A stretch of DNA of 12,244 nt from Bacteroidales bacterium. Lineage in GTDB: Bacteria > Bacteroidota > Bacteroidia > Bacteroidales > VadinHA17. The translations under genes and the position numbers were made by a program. The stretch lies in NCBI GenBank assembly GCA_012514255.1, contig JAAZAP010000058.1, forward strand, positions 1 through 12,244, written 5' to 3'. Position 1 is the first letter of the stretch. Every line of letters starts with the position of its first letter. The notes under the pieces were generated by a model that was not told the DNA's origin, did not search any database, and saw only the letters and a program-made list of their open reading frames with translations. Of this stretch, positions 1 to 7,188 are shown one piece after another.

Positions 1-785
1 CCGTTGCCGGTACCACAGCCACCCTTGCCAAAGGAGCCGGATTCCTCCTGGTGATCAACGGTCTCAGCTGGGCCTTTGGTTACACCGGACAGCCGCAGCT
101 GCTGAACCGTATGATGGCCATGCGTGATCCTGACTCAACAAGACGTGCCCGGGGAGTGGCCATCACATGGACACTGCTGGCATATGTTGGAGCTTTCCTT
201 ATAGGAATTATAGGGTTCAAATTTGTGCAGGCAGGCATGATGGGAGAAGGAGCAGCTGCTATTGCCGCCGACACCGAAAAGGTCATGCCGGTAATGGTCA
301 TGACCCTGCTCAATCCGCTGCTGGCTGGCATACTGCTGTCAGGTGCCGTTTCAGCCATGATGTCAACCGCCTCTTCACAGCTTATTGTGGTCTCATCATC
401 CATCACCGAGGATCTGTGGTCAAACGTAACCAGAAGGCCTATCCCTGAAAGGAGGATGCTGTTCCTCAACAAATTTCTTACTCTCATGGTGGGTGTGGTG
501 GCATTCATCCTGGTCCTTACAATGGAGGATACCGTTTACGGTCTTGTCTCATACGCCTGGAGCGGCATTGGGGCCTCCTTCGGACCGGCAATGATACTCC
601 TTCTTTTCTGGAAACGATTCTCCAGGGCGGGAGTTTACGCTTCGCTTATTACCGGCACCCTGTCAGCAATCATCTGGAAGACCTGGCTGGCCGATCCGAC
701 TGGCATATCTGAACGATTGGCCAGCTACCTGATTGCGTTCAGCGCAGCCGTGCTCTTCAGCCTTCTCTTCCCGGAGAGAAAATAA
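1..785 (+). CDS. putP: Sodium:solute symporter, PutP (Na+/proline) type, 3' part
   Basis: This is the C-terminal part of an inner-membrane Na+-coupled solute carrier of the SSS family. The frame is open to the left edge, so the GTG at position 51 is internal and the real start lies outside the window. About 260 codons are present, where the family has about 500. The GYTGQPQLLNRMMAMRD stretch (77-127) matches the PutP loop that reads GYFGQPH..RFMA in relatives. The segment at 349-416 (SAMMSTASSQLIVVSSSITEDLW) is the helix that carries the adjacent Ser-Thr of the Na+ site, codons 363-368 here. About six hydrophobic segments can be seen. Proline is the likeliest substrate, but related carriers of other solutes cannot be excluded. 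The gene converges on recA with only six bases between the stop codons. Confidence 0.85.
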   Translation, partial: VAGTTATLAKGAGFLLVINGLSWAFGYTGQPQLLNRMMAMRDPDSTRRARGVAITWTLLAYVGAFLIGIIGFKFVQAGMMGEGAAAIAADTEKVMPVMVMTLLNPLLAGILLSGAVSAMMSTASSQLIVVSSSITEDLWSNVTRRPIPERRMLFLNKFLTLMVGVVAFILVLTMEDTVYGLVSYAWSGIGASFGPAMILLLFWKRFSRAGVYASLITGTLSAIIWKTWLADPTGISERLASYLIAFSAAVLFSLLFPERK

Positions 786-791
786 TTACCC

Positions 792-1802
792 TTATTTTGT
801 TTTTGTCTTCAGCTGTTCCGTGATCTTCACCTTTATCTCATCGGCCAGCTCGGGATTATCTTCCATGAGCTTCTTGACCGCATCACGGCCCTGGGCAAGC
901 TTTGTCTCGCCGTAGGAGAACCACGAACCGCTCTTCTTGATTATGTTGAACTCCGTTCCGAGATCAACTATCTCTCCTGTCCGTGAGATTCCTTCACCGA
1001 ACATGATGTCAAACTCAGCTTTCCTGAAAGGAGGCGCAAGCTTGTTCTTTACCACCTTCACCTTGACACGGTTACCCACGGCATCCTCACCCTCCTTTAT
1101 CTGGCTGGTACGCCTGATGTCAAGACGTATTGAAGCATAGAATTTGAGCGCATTGCCGCCGGTGGTTGTTTCGGGATTGCCGAACATAACGCCTATCTTC
1201 TCACGTAGTTGGTTGATGAAAATGCAGGTGGTGTTCGTCTTGTTGATGTTGGCCGTCAGCTTGCGCAGTGCCTGTGACATCAGCCTGGCCTGGAGACCCA
1301 TCTTGGAGTCGCCCATCTCACCCTCTATCTCTGCCTTCGGGGTAAGAGCCGCAACGGAGTCGATCACCACAATGTCAACAGCACCTGACCTTATCAGGTG
1401 ATCAGCTATCTCCAGAGCCTGTTCGCCGTTGTCAGGCTGTGAGATGAGGAGGTTCTCAACGTCTACGCCCAGCTTCTCAGCATAGAACCGGTCGAACGCA
1501 TGCTCGGCATCAATGATGGCAGCTATGCCTCCGGCCTTCTGGGCCTCAGCGATAGCGTGAATAGCCAGGGTGGTCTTGCCGGACGACTCCGGGCCGTAGA
1601 TCTCCACCACCCTTCCGCGGGGCAGCCCCCCGATACCAAGGGCGGAATCAAGGCCTATCGAGCCGGTGGATATGACCTGTACGTTGTCAATGGCATGGTC
1701 ACCCAGTTTCATTATTGTGCCACGGCCAAAATCCTTCTCGATCTTGCCCAGGGTCACCTCCAGCGCCTTCAGCTTCTCCTTGTTGATCTCTTTTCTTTCC
1801 AT
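792..1802 (-). CDS. recA: Recombinase RecA
   Basis: RecA forms ATP-dependent filaments on single-stranded DNA for homologous recombination and repair. The protein has 336 residues, close to the usual 340-350. The Walker A motif GPESSGKTT is at residues 70-78, the ATPase glutamate is in DAEHAFD (E100), and Walker B (VVIDS) is at 145-149. Loop L1 lies around 157-164, and [22 protein letters not shown] (195-216) holds loop L2 and the allosteric Gln198. The C-terminus is short and ends in alternating Lys/Thr rather than the acidic tail of E. coli RecA. The [14 protein letters not shown] stretch is, from memory, typical of Bacteroidota. The start follows bcp by 18 bp with no promoter-like sequence between, so the two genes are probably co-transcribed. 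I saw no LexA-type operator. Confidence 0.98.
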   Translation of the reverse strand: MERKEINKEKLKALEVTLGKIEKDFGRGTIMKLGDHAIDNVQVISTGSIGLDSALGIGGLPRGRVVEIYGPESSGKTTLAIHAIAEAQKAGGIAAIIDAEHAFDRFYAEKLGVDVENLLISQPDNGEQALEIADHLIRSGAVDIVVIDSVAALTPKAEIEGEMGDSKMGLQARLMSQALRKLTANINKTNTTCIFINQLREKIGVMFGNPETTTGGNALKFYASIRLDIRRTSQIKEGEDAVGNRVKVKVVKNKLAPPFRKAEFDIMFGEGISRTGEIVDLGTEFNIIKKSGSWFSYGETKLAQGRDAVKKLMEDNPELADEIKVKITEQLKTKTK

Positions 1803-1820
1803 TTACTTATTCTTTAGCAG

Positions 1821-2288
1821 TTAGACATTTTCGTACAATTTGAATATTTGCGGCGCATGAGCCTTGGTGTCAACTTTTTTGATCACCTTTTCTATTATTC
1901 CCTTCTCGTCTATGATGAAGGTAGTACGGATGACTCCCGTCACCTTTTTGCCATACATCGTCTTCTCCCCATAGGCTCCGTATTCTGTGAGTATCTTTTT
2001 CTCAGGGTCAGCGATGAGCGGGAAGGGGAGCTCATACTTTGCAGCAAATTTACCGTGTGAGGCCACGCTGTCAGGACTGACACCCAGCACTGCGAATCCC
2101 TTCTTCAGCAATTCCTCATAATTGTCTCTCAGGCTGCATGCTTCGGCGGTGCAGCCGGGAGTGTTGTCCTTGGGGTAAAAATAAAGCACTACCTTTTTCC
2201 CGATGAAACTGCTGAGCTTCACTCTGTTTCCGTTCTGGTCGGTGCCCTCGAACGGCGGTGCTGGCATGCCTGCTGTGGGCTGCGTCAT
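1821..2288 (-). CDS. bcp: Thioredoxin-dependent peroxiredoxin, BCP/PrxQ family
   Basis: This is a cytoplasmic peroxidase that reduces hydrogen peroxide and organic hydroperoxides using thioredoxin. It has 155 residues, the normal length. The active-site segment YPKDNTPGCTAEACSLRD (38-55) contains the peroxidatic Cys46, the upstream Thr43 and, five residues on, the resolving Cys51 of the atypical two-Cys PrxQ class. The conserved Arg121 (GVIRTTFIID) completes the site. The chosen start gives an N-terminus in the usual register, with G7-M8-P9-A10-P11 preceding the first strand. It is the first gene of a bcp-recA pair and is transcribed divergently from the SPOR gene across a 35-bp gap. Pairing with recA would put oxidative damage and DNA repair under one promoter; that is an inference. 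Confidence 0.95.
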   Translation of the reverse strand: MTQPTAGMPAPPFEGTDQNGNRVKLSSFIGKKVVLYFYPKDNTPGCTAEACSLRDNYEELLKKGFAVLGVSPDSVASHGKFAAKYELPFPLIADPEKKILTEYGAYGEKTMYGKKVTGVIRTTFIIDEKGIIEKVIKKVDTKAHAPQIFKLYENV

Positions 2289-2298
2289 GACTTTTTCG

Positions 2299-2306
2299 TA
2301 TTTTTG
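2299..2306 (+). promoter_or_regulatory. Possible Bacteroidota -7 element for the SPOR-clpS-nfeD-floA operon
   Basis: The octamer TATTTTTG fits TAnnTTTG, the -7 element recognised by the Bacteroidota primary sigma factor. It lies in the 35-bp gap between bcp and the plus-strand operon, 17 bp before the ATG at 2324. I found no convincing -33 TTTG at the expected distance. The implied leader is very short if translation starts at 2324 and about 75 nt if it starts at the internal ATG at 2387. Confidence 0.4.
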
Positions 2307-2323
2307 TTAAGACTGGTAAAGGT

Positions 2324-4003
2324 ATGAAGTTATCATATTTCATAAAATATTTCCACCTCAGAGTTATTAACATCCGGCGAGCCCCGATGGTTGTGGCACT
2401 GGTATTCATGTTCCTGTTTACAGCCACTCCCCTGGTTGCCCAGGAAAGAGCTGAGAAGCCCTCCAAAGCCGTAGCGCAGGCAGCCTGGCTGCGGGGCGAT
2501 TATGAGACTGCCTACAATCAGTACAATGCGCTTCTTCTGATCTATTCCCGCGATCCGCTGTACCAGTATTATGCCGGGGCATGTCTGGTGAAACTGGAAC
2601 GCGGATTGGAGAGGGCGGTGAACCTGCTTGCCTCGGCAATAAATTCATCTGTCAATATTAAGAGCGTGCCCACAGATGTGTGGTTCTATTACGGCCGTGC
2701 CCTCCAGATGAATGGCAGCTTCAGCCAGGCCTGTGACGCTTACGACAGGTTTGCCAAACAGGCAGGAAGGAGGATCTCATCTGAATATGAAACTCAGAAG
2801 TATATTGATCAGTGTAATGCCGGCGAGGGAGTGGTTGCCGGGAGCGAACGGGCATCTGCCGGATATCCGGCACATAATGCAGATGATCCATTAGTGCCAT
2901 CAACATTGGAGGGGAAGCCTGTCGTCAGAGGAGACGTGACCGGCGTGCCCGGAGAGAAGTACAGGATTCTGGGTGAAGCGGTAGAACTGCGCCGTGAAGC
3001 CGATTCACTTATTCTTGAGGCAGATCGTGCTGCGAGGGAAGCAGAAGCTGCACCGGTCTCCAATAAGGAAAAGCTGGAGAAAAAGGCTGATAACGCAGCC
3101 GCGAAAGCAGCTTCCGGGGTTGCAGAAGCAGATTCAGTTCTGCTCGAGGCTGGGGACCGCAGTGGTCGTGTGGTCAGTAAGCCTGCCGTAAGGCCCGTAA
3201 AAGAGCCTGTTGCAGAGACAACAGAAAAGCCTGCCGTAGTGTCTGCAGGAGAGCCTGCCGTGGTGCCTTCAGAAGAACGGGAACCTCCTCAGTTAAGCAG
3301 TTTCGAGGTTCGGTCAGAGCCGGCATACAGCGGTGCCAATCCAGTTCCGCTTCAGCCCGCCATGCCGGAGGGTCTGATCTATACAGTTCAGATTGCTGCT
3401 TTCCGCAATGATGTTACACCATCACTGTTCAAGGGACTCTATCCCGTGTTTGGCAGCAGGAGGCAGGGGAGCGAGGTGATCTACTACTATACGGGTTTAT
3501 TCCGCAGGCTTGACGATGCCAGGATAGCCCTGCCGCAAGCGCGGCGGGCAGGGTTCCCCGATGCCTTCATAATTGCAATGATGGATGGCGCCCGGGTCTC
3601 CATGGAGCGGGCCGCACAGCTTGAGAAGGAGTGGTCTGAACGGTCGCTCACACGCTACGGTACTGGTACAACCGCGCCGGATGAATCACCTGCCGGACCG
3701 CCAATGGCTGGAACACTCTCATTCAGGGCCGAGGTGATGCGTTCAGACAAGCCCCTGAAGCCCGACGTAATCCAGAAGCTTGAACAGCTTGCCGGCATAC
3801 GTGGCCTTGAAACAATCAAAAACAACGATGGCGAAACGGTGTTTCTCATAGGGAAATTTATTACATTTGAGAGCGCTGACGAGTATGTCTCGCTGCTGAT
3901 ACGTAACGGCTACAGCTCCGCCAGGGTCGCAGCATACGTAGGCATGCAGGAGATACCCGTAGGGGCTGCAAGAGAACTGATAAACAAACTGCCGGATGAC
4001 TAA
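2324..4003 (+). CDS. Secreted TPR/coiled-coil protein with C-terminal SPOR domains
   Basis: Probably an exported envelope protein that binds peptidoglycan; the exact role is unknown. Of 559 residues, 22-39 form the hydrophobic core of a signal peptide (cleavage plausible after LVA39). Residues about 53-147 look like TPR helices (AWLRGDYETAYNQYNALL; YYAGACLVKLE; FYYGRALQMNGSFSQACDAY). Residues 215-275 are Ala/Glu/Lys-rich and probably coiled coil, with two similar copies around EADSLILEAD and EADSVLLEAG. A Pro/Val/Glu-rich linker follows (285-325), with KPAV/EPAV repeats. A clear SPOR domain (YTVQIAAFRN...) spans about 351-421, and a weaker SPOR-like unit spans about 464-541. SPOR domains bind denuded glycan strands at division sites. 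The upstream ATG has AAAGG before it; the ATG at 2387 (Met22) would give a more normal signal peptide. The gene overlaps clpS by 8 bp. Confidence 0.85.
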   Translation: MKLSYFIKYFHLRVINIRRAPMVVALVFMFLFTATPLVAQERAEKPSKAVAQAAWLRGDYETAYNQYNALLLIYSRDPLYQYYAGACLVKLERGLERAVNLLASAINSSVNIKSVPTDVWFYYGRALQMNGSFSQACDAYDRFAKQAGRRISSEYETQKYIDQCNAGEGVVAGSERASAGYPAHNADDPLVPSTLEGKPVVRGDVTGVPGEKYRILGEAVELRREADSLILEADRAAREAEAAPVSNKEKLEKKADNAAAKAASGVAEADSVLLEAGDRSGRVVSKPAVRPVKEPVAETTEKPAVVSAGEPAVVPSEEREPPQLSSFEVRSEPAYSGANPVPLQPAMPEGLIYTVQIAAFRNDVTPSLFKGLYPVFGSRRQGSEVIYYYTGLFRRLDDARIALPQARRAGFPDAFIIAMMDGARVSMERAAQLEKEWSERSLTRYGTGTTAPDESPAGPPMAGTLSFRAEVMRSDKPLKPDVIQKLEQLAGIRGLETIKNNDGETVFLIGKFITFESADEYVSLLIRNGYSSARVAAYVGMQEIPVGAARELINKLPDD

Positions 4004-4265
4004 GAAGGCACCAAAGCCGGAAAACAACAGACGAAGCGAGGAGAATGAGCGGTCACTGATGCTTATCAATGATGATATTAACAGCTTTGATCATGTCATC
4101 AAATCGCTGGTTGATGTTTGCGGTCATGATGAGATACAGGCTGAACAGTGTGCGGTCCTGACCCATATCAAGGGAGGATGTGTGATCAAGATGGCAGATG
4201 CCGCCACCCTTGAGAGAATGAGCTTGAAACTCAGGGAACTCAGTCTTGATACAGTAGTAATTTAA
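3996..4265 (+). CDS. clpS: ClpS-like adaptor for ATP-dependent Clp protease
   Basis: ClpS binds N-terminal destabilising residues (N-degrons) and hands substrates to a ClpA/ClpC-type unfoldase with ClpP. The 89-residue protein has a disordered, charged tail (1-20) followed by the ClpS core. NDD at 25-27 and His57 in LTHIKGG correspond to the residues that hold the substrate's alpha-amino group. Leu21-Met22-Leu23-Ile24 form the first strand, and VCGHDEIQAEQC is typical of Bacteroidota ClpS. The start ATG lies inside the last codons of the SPOR gene and the two frames overlap by 8 bp, which suggests translational coupling. No unfoldase gene is present here. Residues lining the hydrophobic pocket differ from E. 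coli, so specificity cannot be read from the sequence. It could be mistaken for a hypothetical protein because it is short. Confidence 0.85.
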   Translation: MTKKAPKPENNRRSEENERSLMLINDDINSFDHVIKSLVDVCGHDEIQAEQCAVLTHIKGGCVIKMADAATLERMSLKLRELSLDTVVI

Positions 4266-4276
4266 TATTATACAGA

Positions 4277-4753
4277 ATGTCAATCGGGCTGATAATTTTT
4301 CTGATAATAATAGGGCTTCTGCTCTTCGTCATTGAGGTCATGCTTATACCGGGCATAACCATTGCCGGTATAGGAGGCGCAATCTGCCTGGTGACCGCAA
4401 TAGTGTTTGCTTTTGCCAGCCACGGCATAACTGCAGGATTCCTGGTGCTCGGCATTACTGCGCTGGTGATGGTTGTACTTACTGTATTGATGCTGAAAGC
4501 GGGCACATGGAACAAGTTCATGCTCAAGACAGCCATCGATTCAAAGGTTGATACCGTGGGCGCGGGTGAGGGTAAGGTGAAACCCGGCGACAGGGGAGTA
4601 ACTGTCACCCGCCTGGCTCCGGGAGGAAAGGTGCTGGTCAACGGCGACTATTTCGAGGCAAAATCAATTGACATCCTGGTTGACCCAAGGAAGGAGATCG
4701 AGGTTGTAAGGATTGATGACAATAAACTGATTGTAAAACCAATAAATAAATAG
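4277..4753 (+). CDS. NfeD-family membrane protein
   Basis: A 158-residue short-form NfeD protein, which partners flotillin/SPFH proteins in bacterial membranes. Three hydrophobic segments lie at about 3-24, 27-47 and 51-73, with the glycine-rich turn [11 protein letters not shown] between the first two. Residues about 100-157 form the soluble OB-fold: [20 protein letters not shown] followed by DYFEAKS and a final [13 protein letters not shown] strand, the usual NfeD pattern. It lacks the N-terminal ClpP-like serine protease domain of long NfeD proteins. The gene starts 11 bp after clpS and ends two bases before floA, so NfeD and FloA are almost certainly made together. The molecular function of short NfeD proteins is poorly defined; scaffolding or regulation of the flotillin assembly is the common view. 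Confidence 0.9.
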   Translation: MSIGLIIFLIIIGLLLFVIEVMLIPGITIAGIGGAICLVTAIVFAFASHGITAGFLVLGITALVMVVLTVLMLKAGTWNKFMLKTAIDSKVDTVGAGEGKVKPGDRGVTVTRLAPGGKVLVNGDYFEAKSIDILVDPRKEIEVVRIDDNKLIVKPINK

Positions 4754-4755
4754 AT

Positions 4756-5742
4756 ATGGGCGGATTAGGCATTTATGTAATAATCATTGTAGGAGCAATA
4801 ATCCTGCTATGGATTCTTCTTTACTTCATTCCGATAGGACTCTGGTTCCAGGCACTTGTGTCAGGCGTACGGATAAGCCTGTTGCAGCTGATCTTCATGC
4901 GGTGGAGAAAGGTGCCACCTTCAATAGTGGTGGGAGCCATGATCGAGGCCGACAAGGCGGGGCTGAAGCTCAACCGTGATGAGCTGGAGGCACACTATCT
5001 TGCCGGTGGGCACGTGCCGCAGGTGGTTCATGCACTGGTCTCGGCGAACAAGGCAAATATTGACCTGTCGTTCAAGATGGCCACTGCCATTGACCTGGCT
5101 GGCCGCGACGTCTTCCAGGCGGTGCAGATGTCAGTTAATCCCAAGGTGATTGATACTCCGCCTGTCACGGCTGTTGCGCGTGACGGTATCCAGCTTATCG
5201 CGAAGGCGAGGGTGACCGTCAGGGCCAATATCAAGCAGCTGGTGGGCGGTGCCGGCGAAGAGACAGTCCTGGCCCGCGTTGGCGAGGGTATCGTTTCATC
5301 GATCGGTTCGGCACACAGCCACAAGGAGGTGCTTGAGAACCCTGACAGGATAAGTAAGACGGTGCTTGAAAAAGGGCTTGATGCAGGAACGGCGTTCGAG
5401 ATACTTTCAATTGATATCGCAGATATCGATATAGGCAAGAACATCGGTGCAGTGCTGCAGATGGACCAGGCTAACGCCGACAAGAACATTGCCCAGGCCA
5501 AGGCTGAGGAGCGCCGCGCAATGGCTGTTGCCCTCGAGCAGGAGATGAAGGCCAAGGCACAGGAGGCTCGCGCCAAGGTCATTGAGGCCGAGGTGGAGAT
5601 TCCTCTCGCCATGGCTCACGCCTTCAAGAGCGGTAACCTGGGTATAATGGACTACTACAGGATGAAGAACATCGAGGCCGATACCGGCATGCGTGACTCC
5701 ATCGCCAAACCACCTACCTCGGGAGGAGAGAAGAAAAAATAG
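4756..5742 (+). CDS. floA: Flotillin-like protein FloA (UPF0365/YqfA family)
   Basis: FloA forms membrane microdomains that organise membrane proteins and influence fluidity. It has 328 residues, the normal length. A membrane segment (5-27) is followed by a second hydrophobic stretch (30-48), the re-entrant or second helix typical of the family. The SPFH/PHB domain covers roughly 50-225, with [17 protein letters not shown] and [22 protein letters not shown] as strong family signatures. Residues 236-283 form an Ala/Glu/Lys coiled coil ([16 protein letters not shown]...), and the C-terminus (284-312, [24 protein letters not shown]) is the conserved FloA tail. It is the last gene of the operon. 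An imperfect inverted repeat lies just downstream. Confidence 0.96.
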   Translation: MGGLGIYVIIIVGAIILLWILLYFIPIGLWFQALVSGVRISLLQLIFMRWRKVPPSIVVGAMIEADKAGLKLNRDELEAHYLAGGHVPQVVHALVSANKANIDLSFKMATAIDLAGRDVFQAVQMSVNPKVIDTPPVTAVARDGIQLIAKARVTVRANIKQLVGGAGEETVLARVGEGIVSSIGSAHSHKEVLENPDRISKTVLEKGLDAGTAFEILSIDIADIDIGKNIGAVLQMDQANADKNIAQAKAEERRAMAVALEQEMKAKAQEARAKVIEAEVEIPLAMAHAFKSGNLGIMDYYRMKNIEADTGMRDSIAKPPTSGGEKKK

Positions 5743-5750
5743 TTCGCAAT

Positions 5751-5820
5751 CAGCAGTCGGCAGTCAGCAGTAAATATAATTAGTGTTCTACTGCGGACTG
5801 CAGACTGAATACTGCGGACT
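5751..5820. repeat. Imperfect inverted repeat plus short direct repeats between convergent genes
   Basis: The left arm (5751-5772) and right arm (5789-5810) are inverted copies. Seventeen of the first nineteen pairs match around a 16-nt AT-rich loop. The arms are built from GCAGTC/GGACTGC-like heptamers: CAGCAGTCGGCAGTCAGCAG on the left and ACTGCGGACTGCAGACTG on the right. CTACTGCGGACT (5788-5799) recurs as ATACTGCGGACT (5809-5820). It fills almost the whole 83-bp gap between the floA and M64-peptidase stop codons. It could act as a bidirectional RNA hairpin terminator. No U-run directly follows either arm, so intrinsic termination in the strict sense is not supported. Confidence 0.8.
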
Positions 5821-5825
5821 TTCGG

Positions 5826-7100
5826 CTACTTCAGGTAGAAAAGTATCATTTCTTCAATAGCTTCCTGGCATACCTCGCAGAATGAATCTGCCTGGTTGCT
5901 CTTCATGCGGCAGTCATAGGAGGGCCGGTAAATACCTTTGCCCGAATATCCGCCTCCCTCAAAGAGACCTGTAACGCCAATGTACCTCTTGTCATTGGGT
6001 GTTGGCACAGGAACTGATCTGGCAATCAGATGCTTCCATTTAGAGTCAAAATCCACCCTGGTGGTGATATTTGGCTCCCAGGGTTCAACGTCCAGGGGAT
6101 AGAACTCCTCGTAGGCAACTTCAGAAGAGTAATATTCATCTGCCAGTCCTGCAAACCCGTGTCCGAACTCGTGGGTAAGCACCTGTGGTGTCAGCGCATG
6201 GTCAGCGGTTACGGCGCTGTAGTAGTTATAAACGCCTCCTCCGCCGTACCTGGGGCTGTTTATCAATACAATTATCTGGTCATGCGGCGCTGCTGCCGCG
6301 TAATCGTTGACTTCGCGTATATCCTGGGTGGTCAGGTAACGGTCAACGTCAAATGTGTAGTAGCTTGCATTAAGTGCAGTGTTGACATAGATGCCTTCGC
6401 CCGGCACGTCGGTGCCTGATTCCTGCGAGGGTGCCTCAATAGCCCAGATATTGATCCGGTCCTGGTACTTGTCAAACGGTTTCTCAGCAAAGAGGATATC
6501 AGCCATACGTTTAACATCATTCCTGAACTTTTCCATCTCACCGCGGGTATAGCCCTCCGCAATGAATGCAATATCAAGCGAGGTGTGGGGGTCACCTGTC
6601 CCGTGGATCCTGGTTGCCAGGGCAGCATCAGTTGTCTCCCTGGTTATGAAGTAACTGGCCGGGTCGATGGCCGTCTCATACAATTTTGAGAATTTGCCAT
6701 CACGTCCCCTGATGCTAAGCACAAAATTGACCTTGTGTTTCGGGAAGGGAAAGGTGGCAACCTCGTGGAACACCCTTTCCATTGTCTTCGCCTCTGCGGT
6801 AGTCTGCCACTCCTGGTAGAGAGTGCAGAAGCCGCGCGAGTATAGCAGCGCTCCGGTTGAATCATCGTGGATCTCATACCTGAAGTTACCGTATCCGAAC
6901 TGATCGGTAAGGTTAATGAGCGAACCACCCCAGAAGGGCTCTTGCCTGAATGACACCGGGTAAACCATGGTGGTTGTGCTGTTGCCGGCCATCATAAAGT
7001 CAAACCTCATGGTGCGGTCTGTGAAATAGTCGTCAAACACTACCTGTGCCTGAAGCGACAATGAGAGAGAGAGAAGCAGAAACAGAGTAACAGATTTCAT
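5826..7100 (-). CDS. Secreted M64-family zinc metallopeptidase (IgA peptidase M64-like)
   Basis: An exported zinc peptidase of 424 residues. Residues 1-18 form a signal peptide (MKSVTLFLLLSLSLSLQA, followed by Q). Residues about 20-150 match the beta-rich N-terminal domain found with M64 peptidases. The catalytic domain begins near 165 (GDPHTSLDIAFIAEGYT). The metal site is HEFGH at 310-314, followed by the Asp-Glu of GLADEYY (D321, E322). Cys397, Cys408 and Cys411 near the C-terminus may form a disulphide or bind metal. The family is named after an IgA-cleaving clostridial enzyme, but most Bacteroidota members have no known substrate, so IgA should not be assumed. No lipobox or T9SS sorting domain is visible. 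The gene stands alone, with its own promoter, and is divergent from the channel gene. Confidence 0.9.
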   Translation of the reverse strand: MKSVTLFLLLSLSLSLQAQVVFDDYFTDRTMRFDFMMAGNSTTTMVYPVSFRQEPFWGGSLINLTDQFGYGNFRYEIHDDSTGALLYSRGFCTLYQEWQTTAEAKTMERVFHEVATFPFPKHKVNFVLSIRGRDGKFSKLYETAIDPASYFITRETTDAALATRIHGTGDPHTSLDIAFIAEGYTRGEMEKFRNDVKRMADILFAEKPFDKYQDRINIWAIEAPSQESGTDVPGEGIYVNTALNASYYTFDVDRYLTTQDIREVNDYAAAAPHDQIIVLINSPRYGGGGVYNYYSAVTADHALTPQVLTHEFGHGFAGLADEYYSSEVAYEEFYPLDVEPWEPNITTRVDFDSKWKHLIARSVPVPTPNDKRYIGVTGLFEGGGYSGKGIYRPSYDCRMKSNQADSFCEVCQEAIEEMILFYLK

Positions 7101-7120
7101 GATTTGACAGTTTTACAACG

Positions 7121-7150
7121 CAAAGGTACTAAACTGGCAGCTACAACAAA
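7121..7150 (-). promoter_or_regulatory. Bacteroidota-type promoter for the M64 peptidase gene
   Basis: Read on the minus strand, TACCTTTG (7128-7121) is an exact TAnnTTTG -7 element. TTTG at 7150-7147 stands 18 nt upstream as a -33 element. Transcription would begin near 7114, giving a leader of only about 14 nt before the ATG at 7100. The facing channel gene must have its promoter in the same 88-bp gap; TATTTTCA at 7161-7168 is a weaker plus-strand candidate with two mismatches. Confidence 0.6.
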
Positions 7151-7188
7151 AGATAATTTGTATTTTCACGGCCATAAAAGGCGGAAGT

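Noticed and set aside
786..791. Shared terminator between putP and recA
   Set aside because: The six-base gap has no room for a hairpin, and no inverted repeat is evident in the adjoining coding ends.
5028..5612. A 194-codon minus-strand frame within floA
   Set aside because: It is Ser/Ala-rich and antisense to the strongly conserved FloA coding sequence, the expected mirror of its codon bias.
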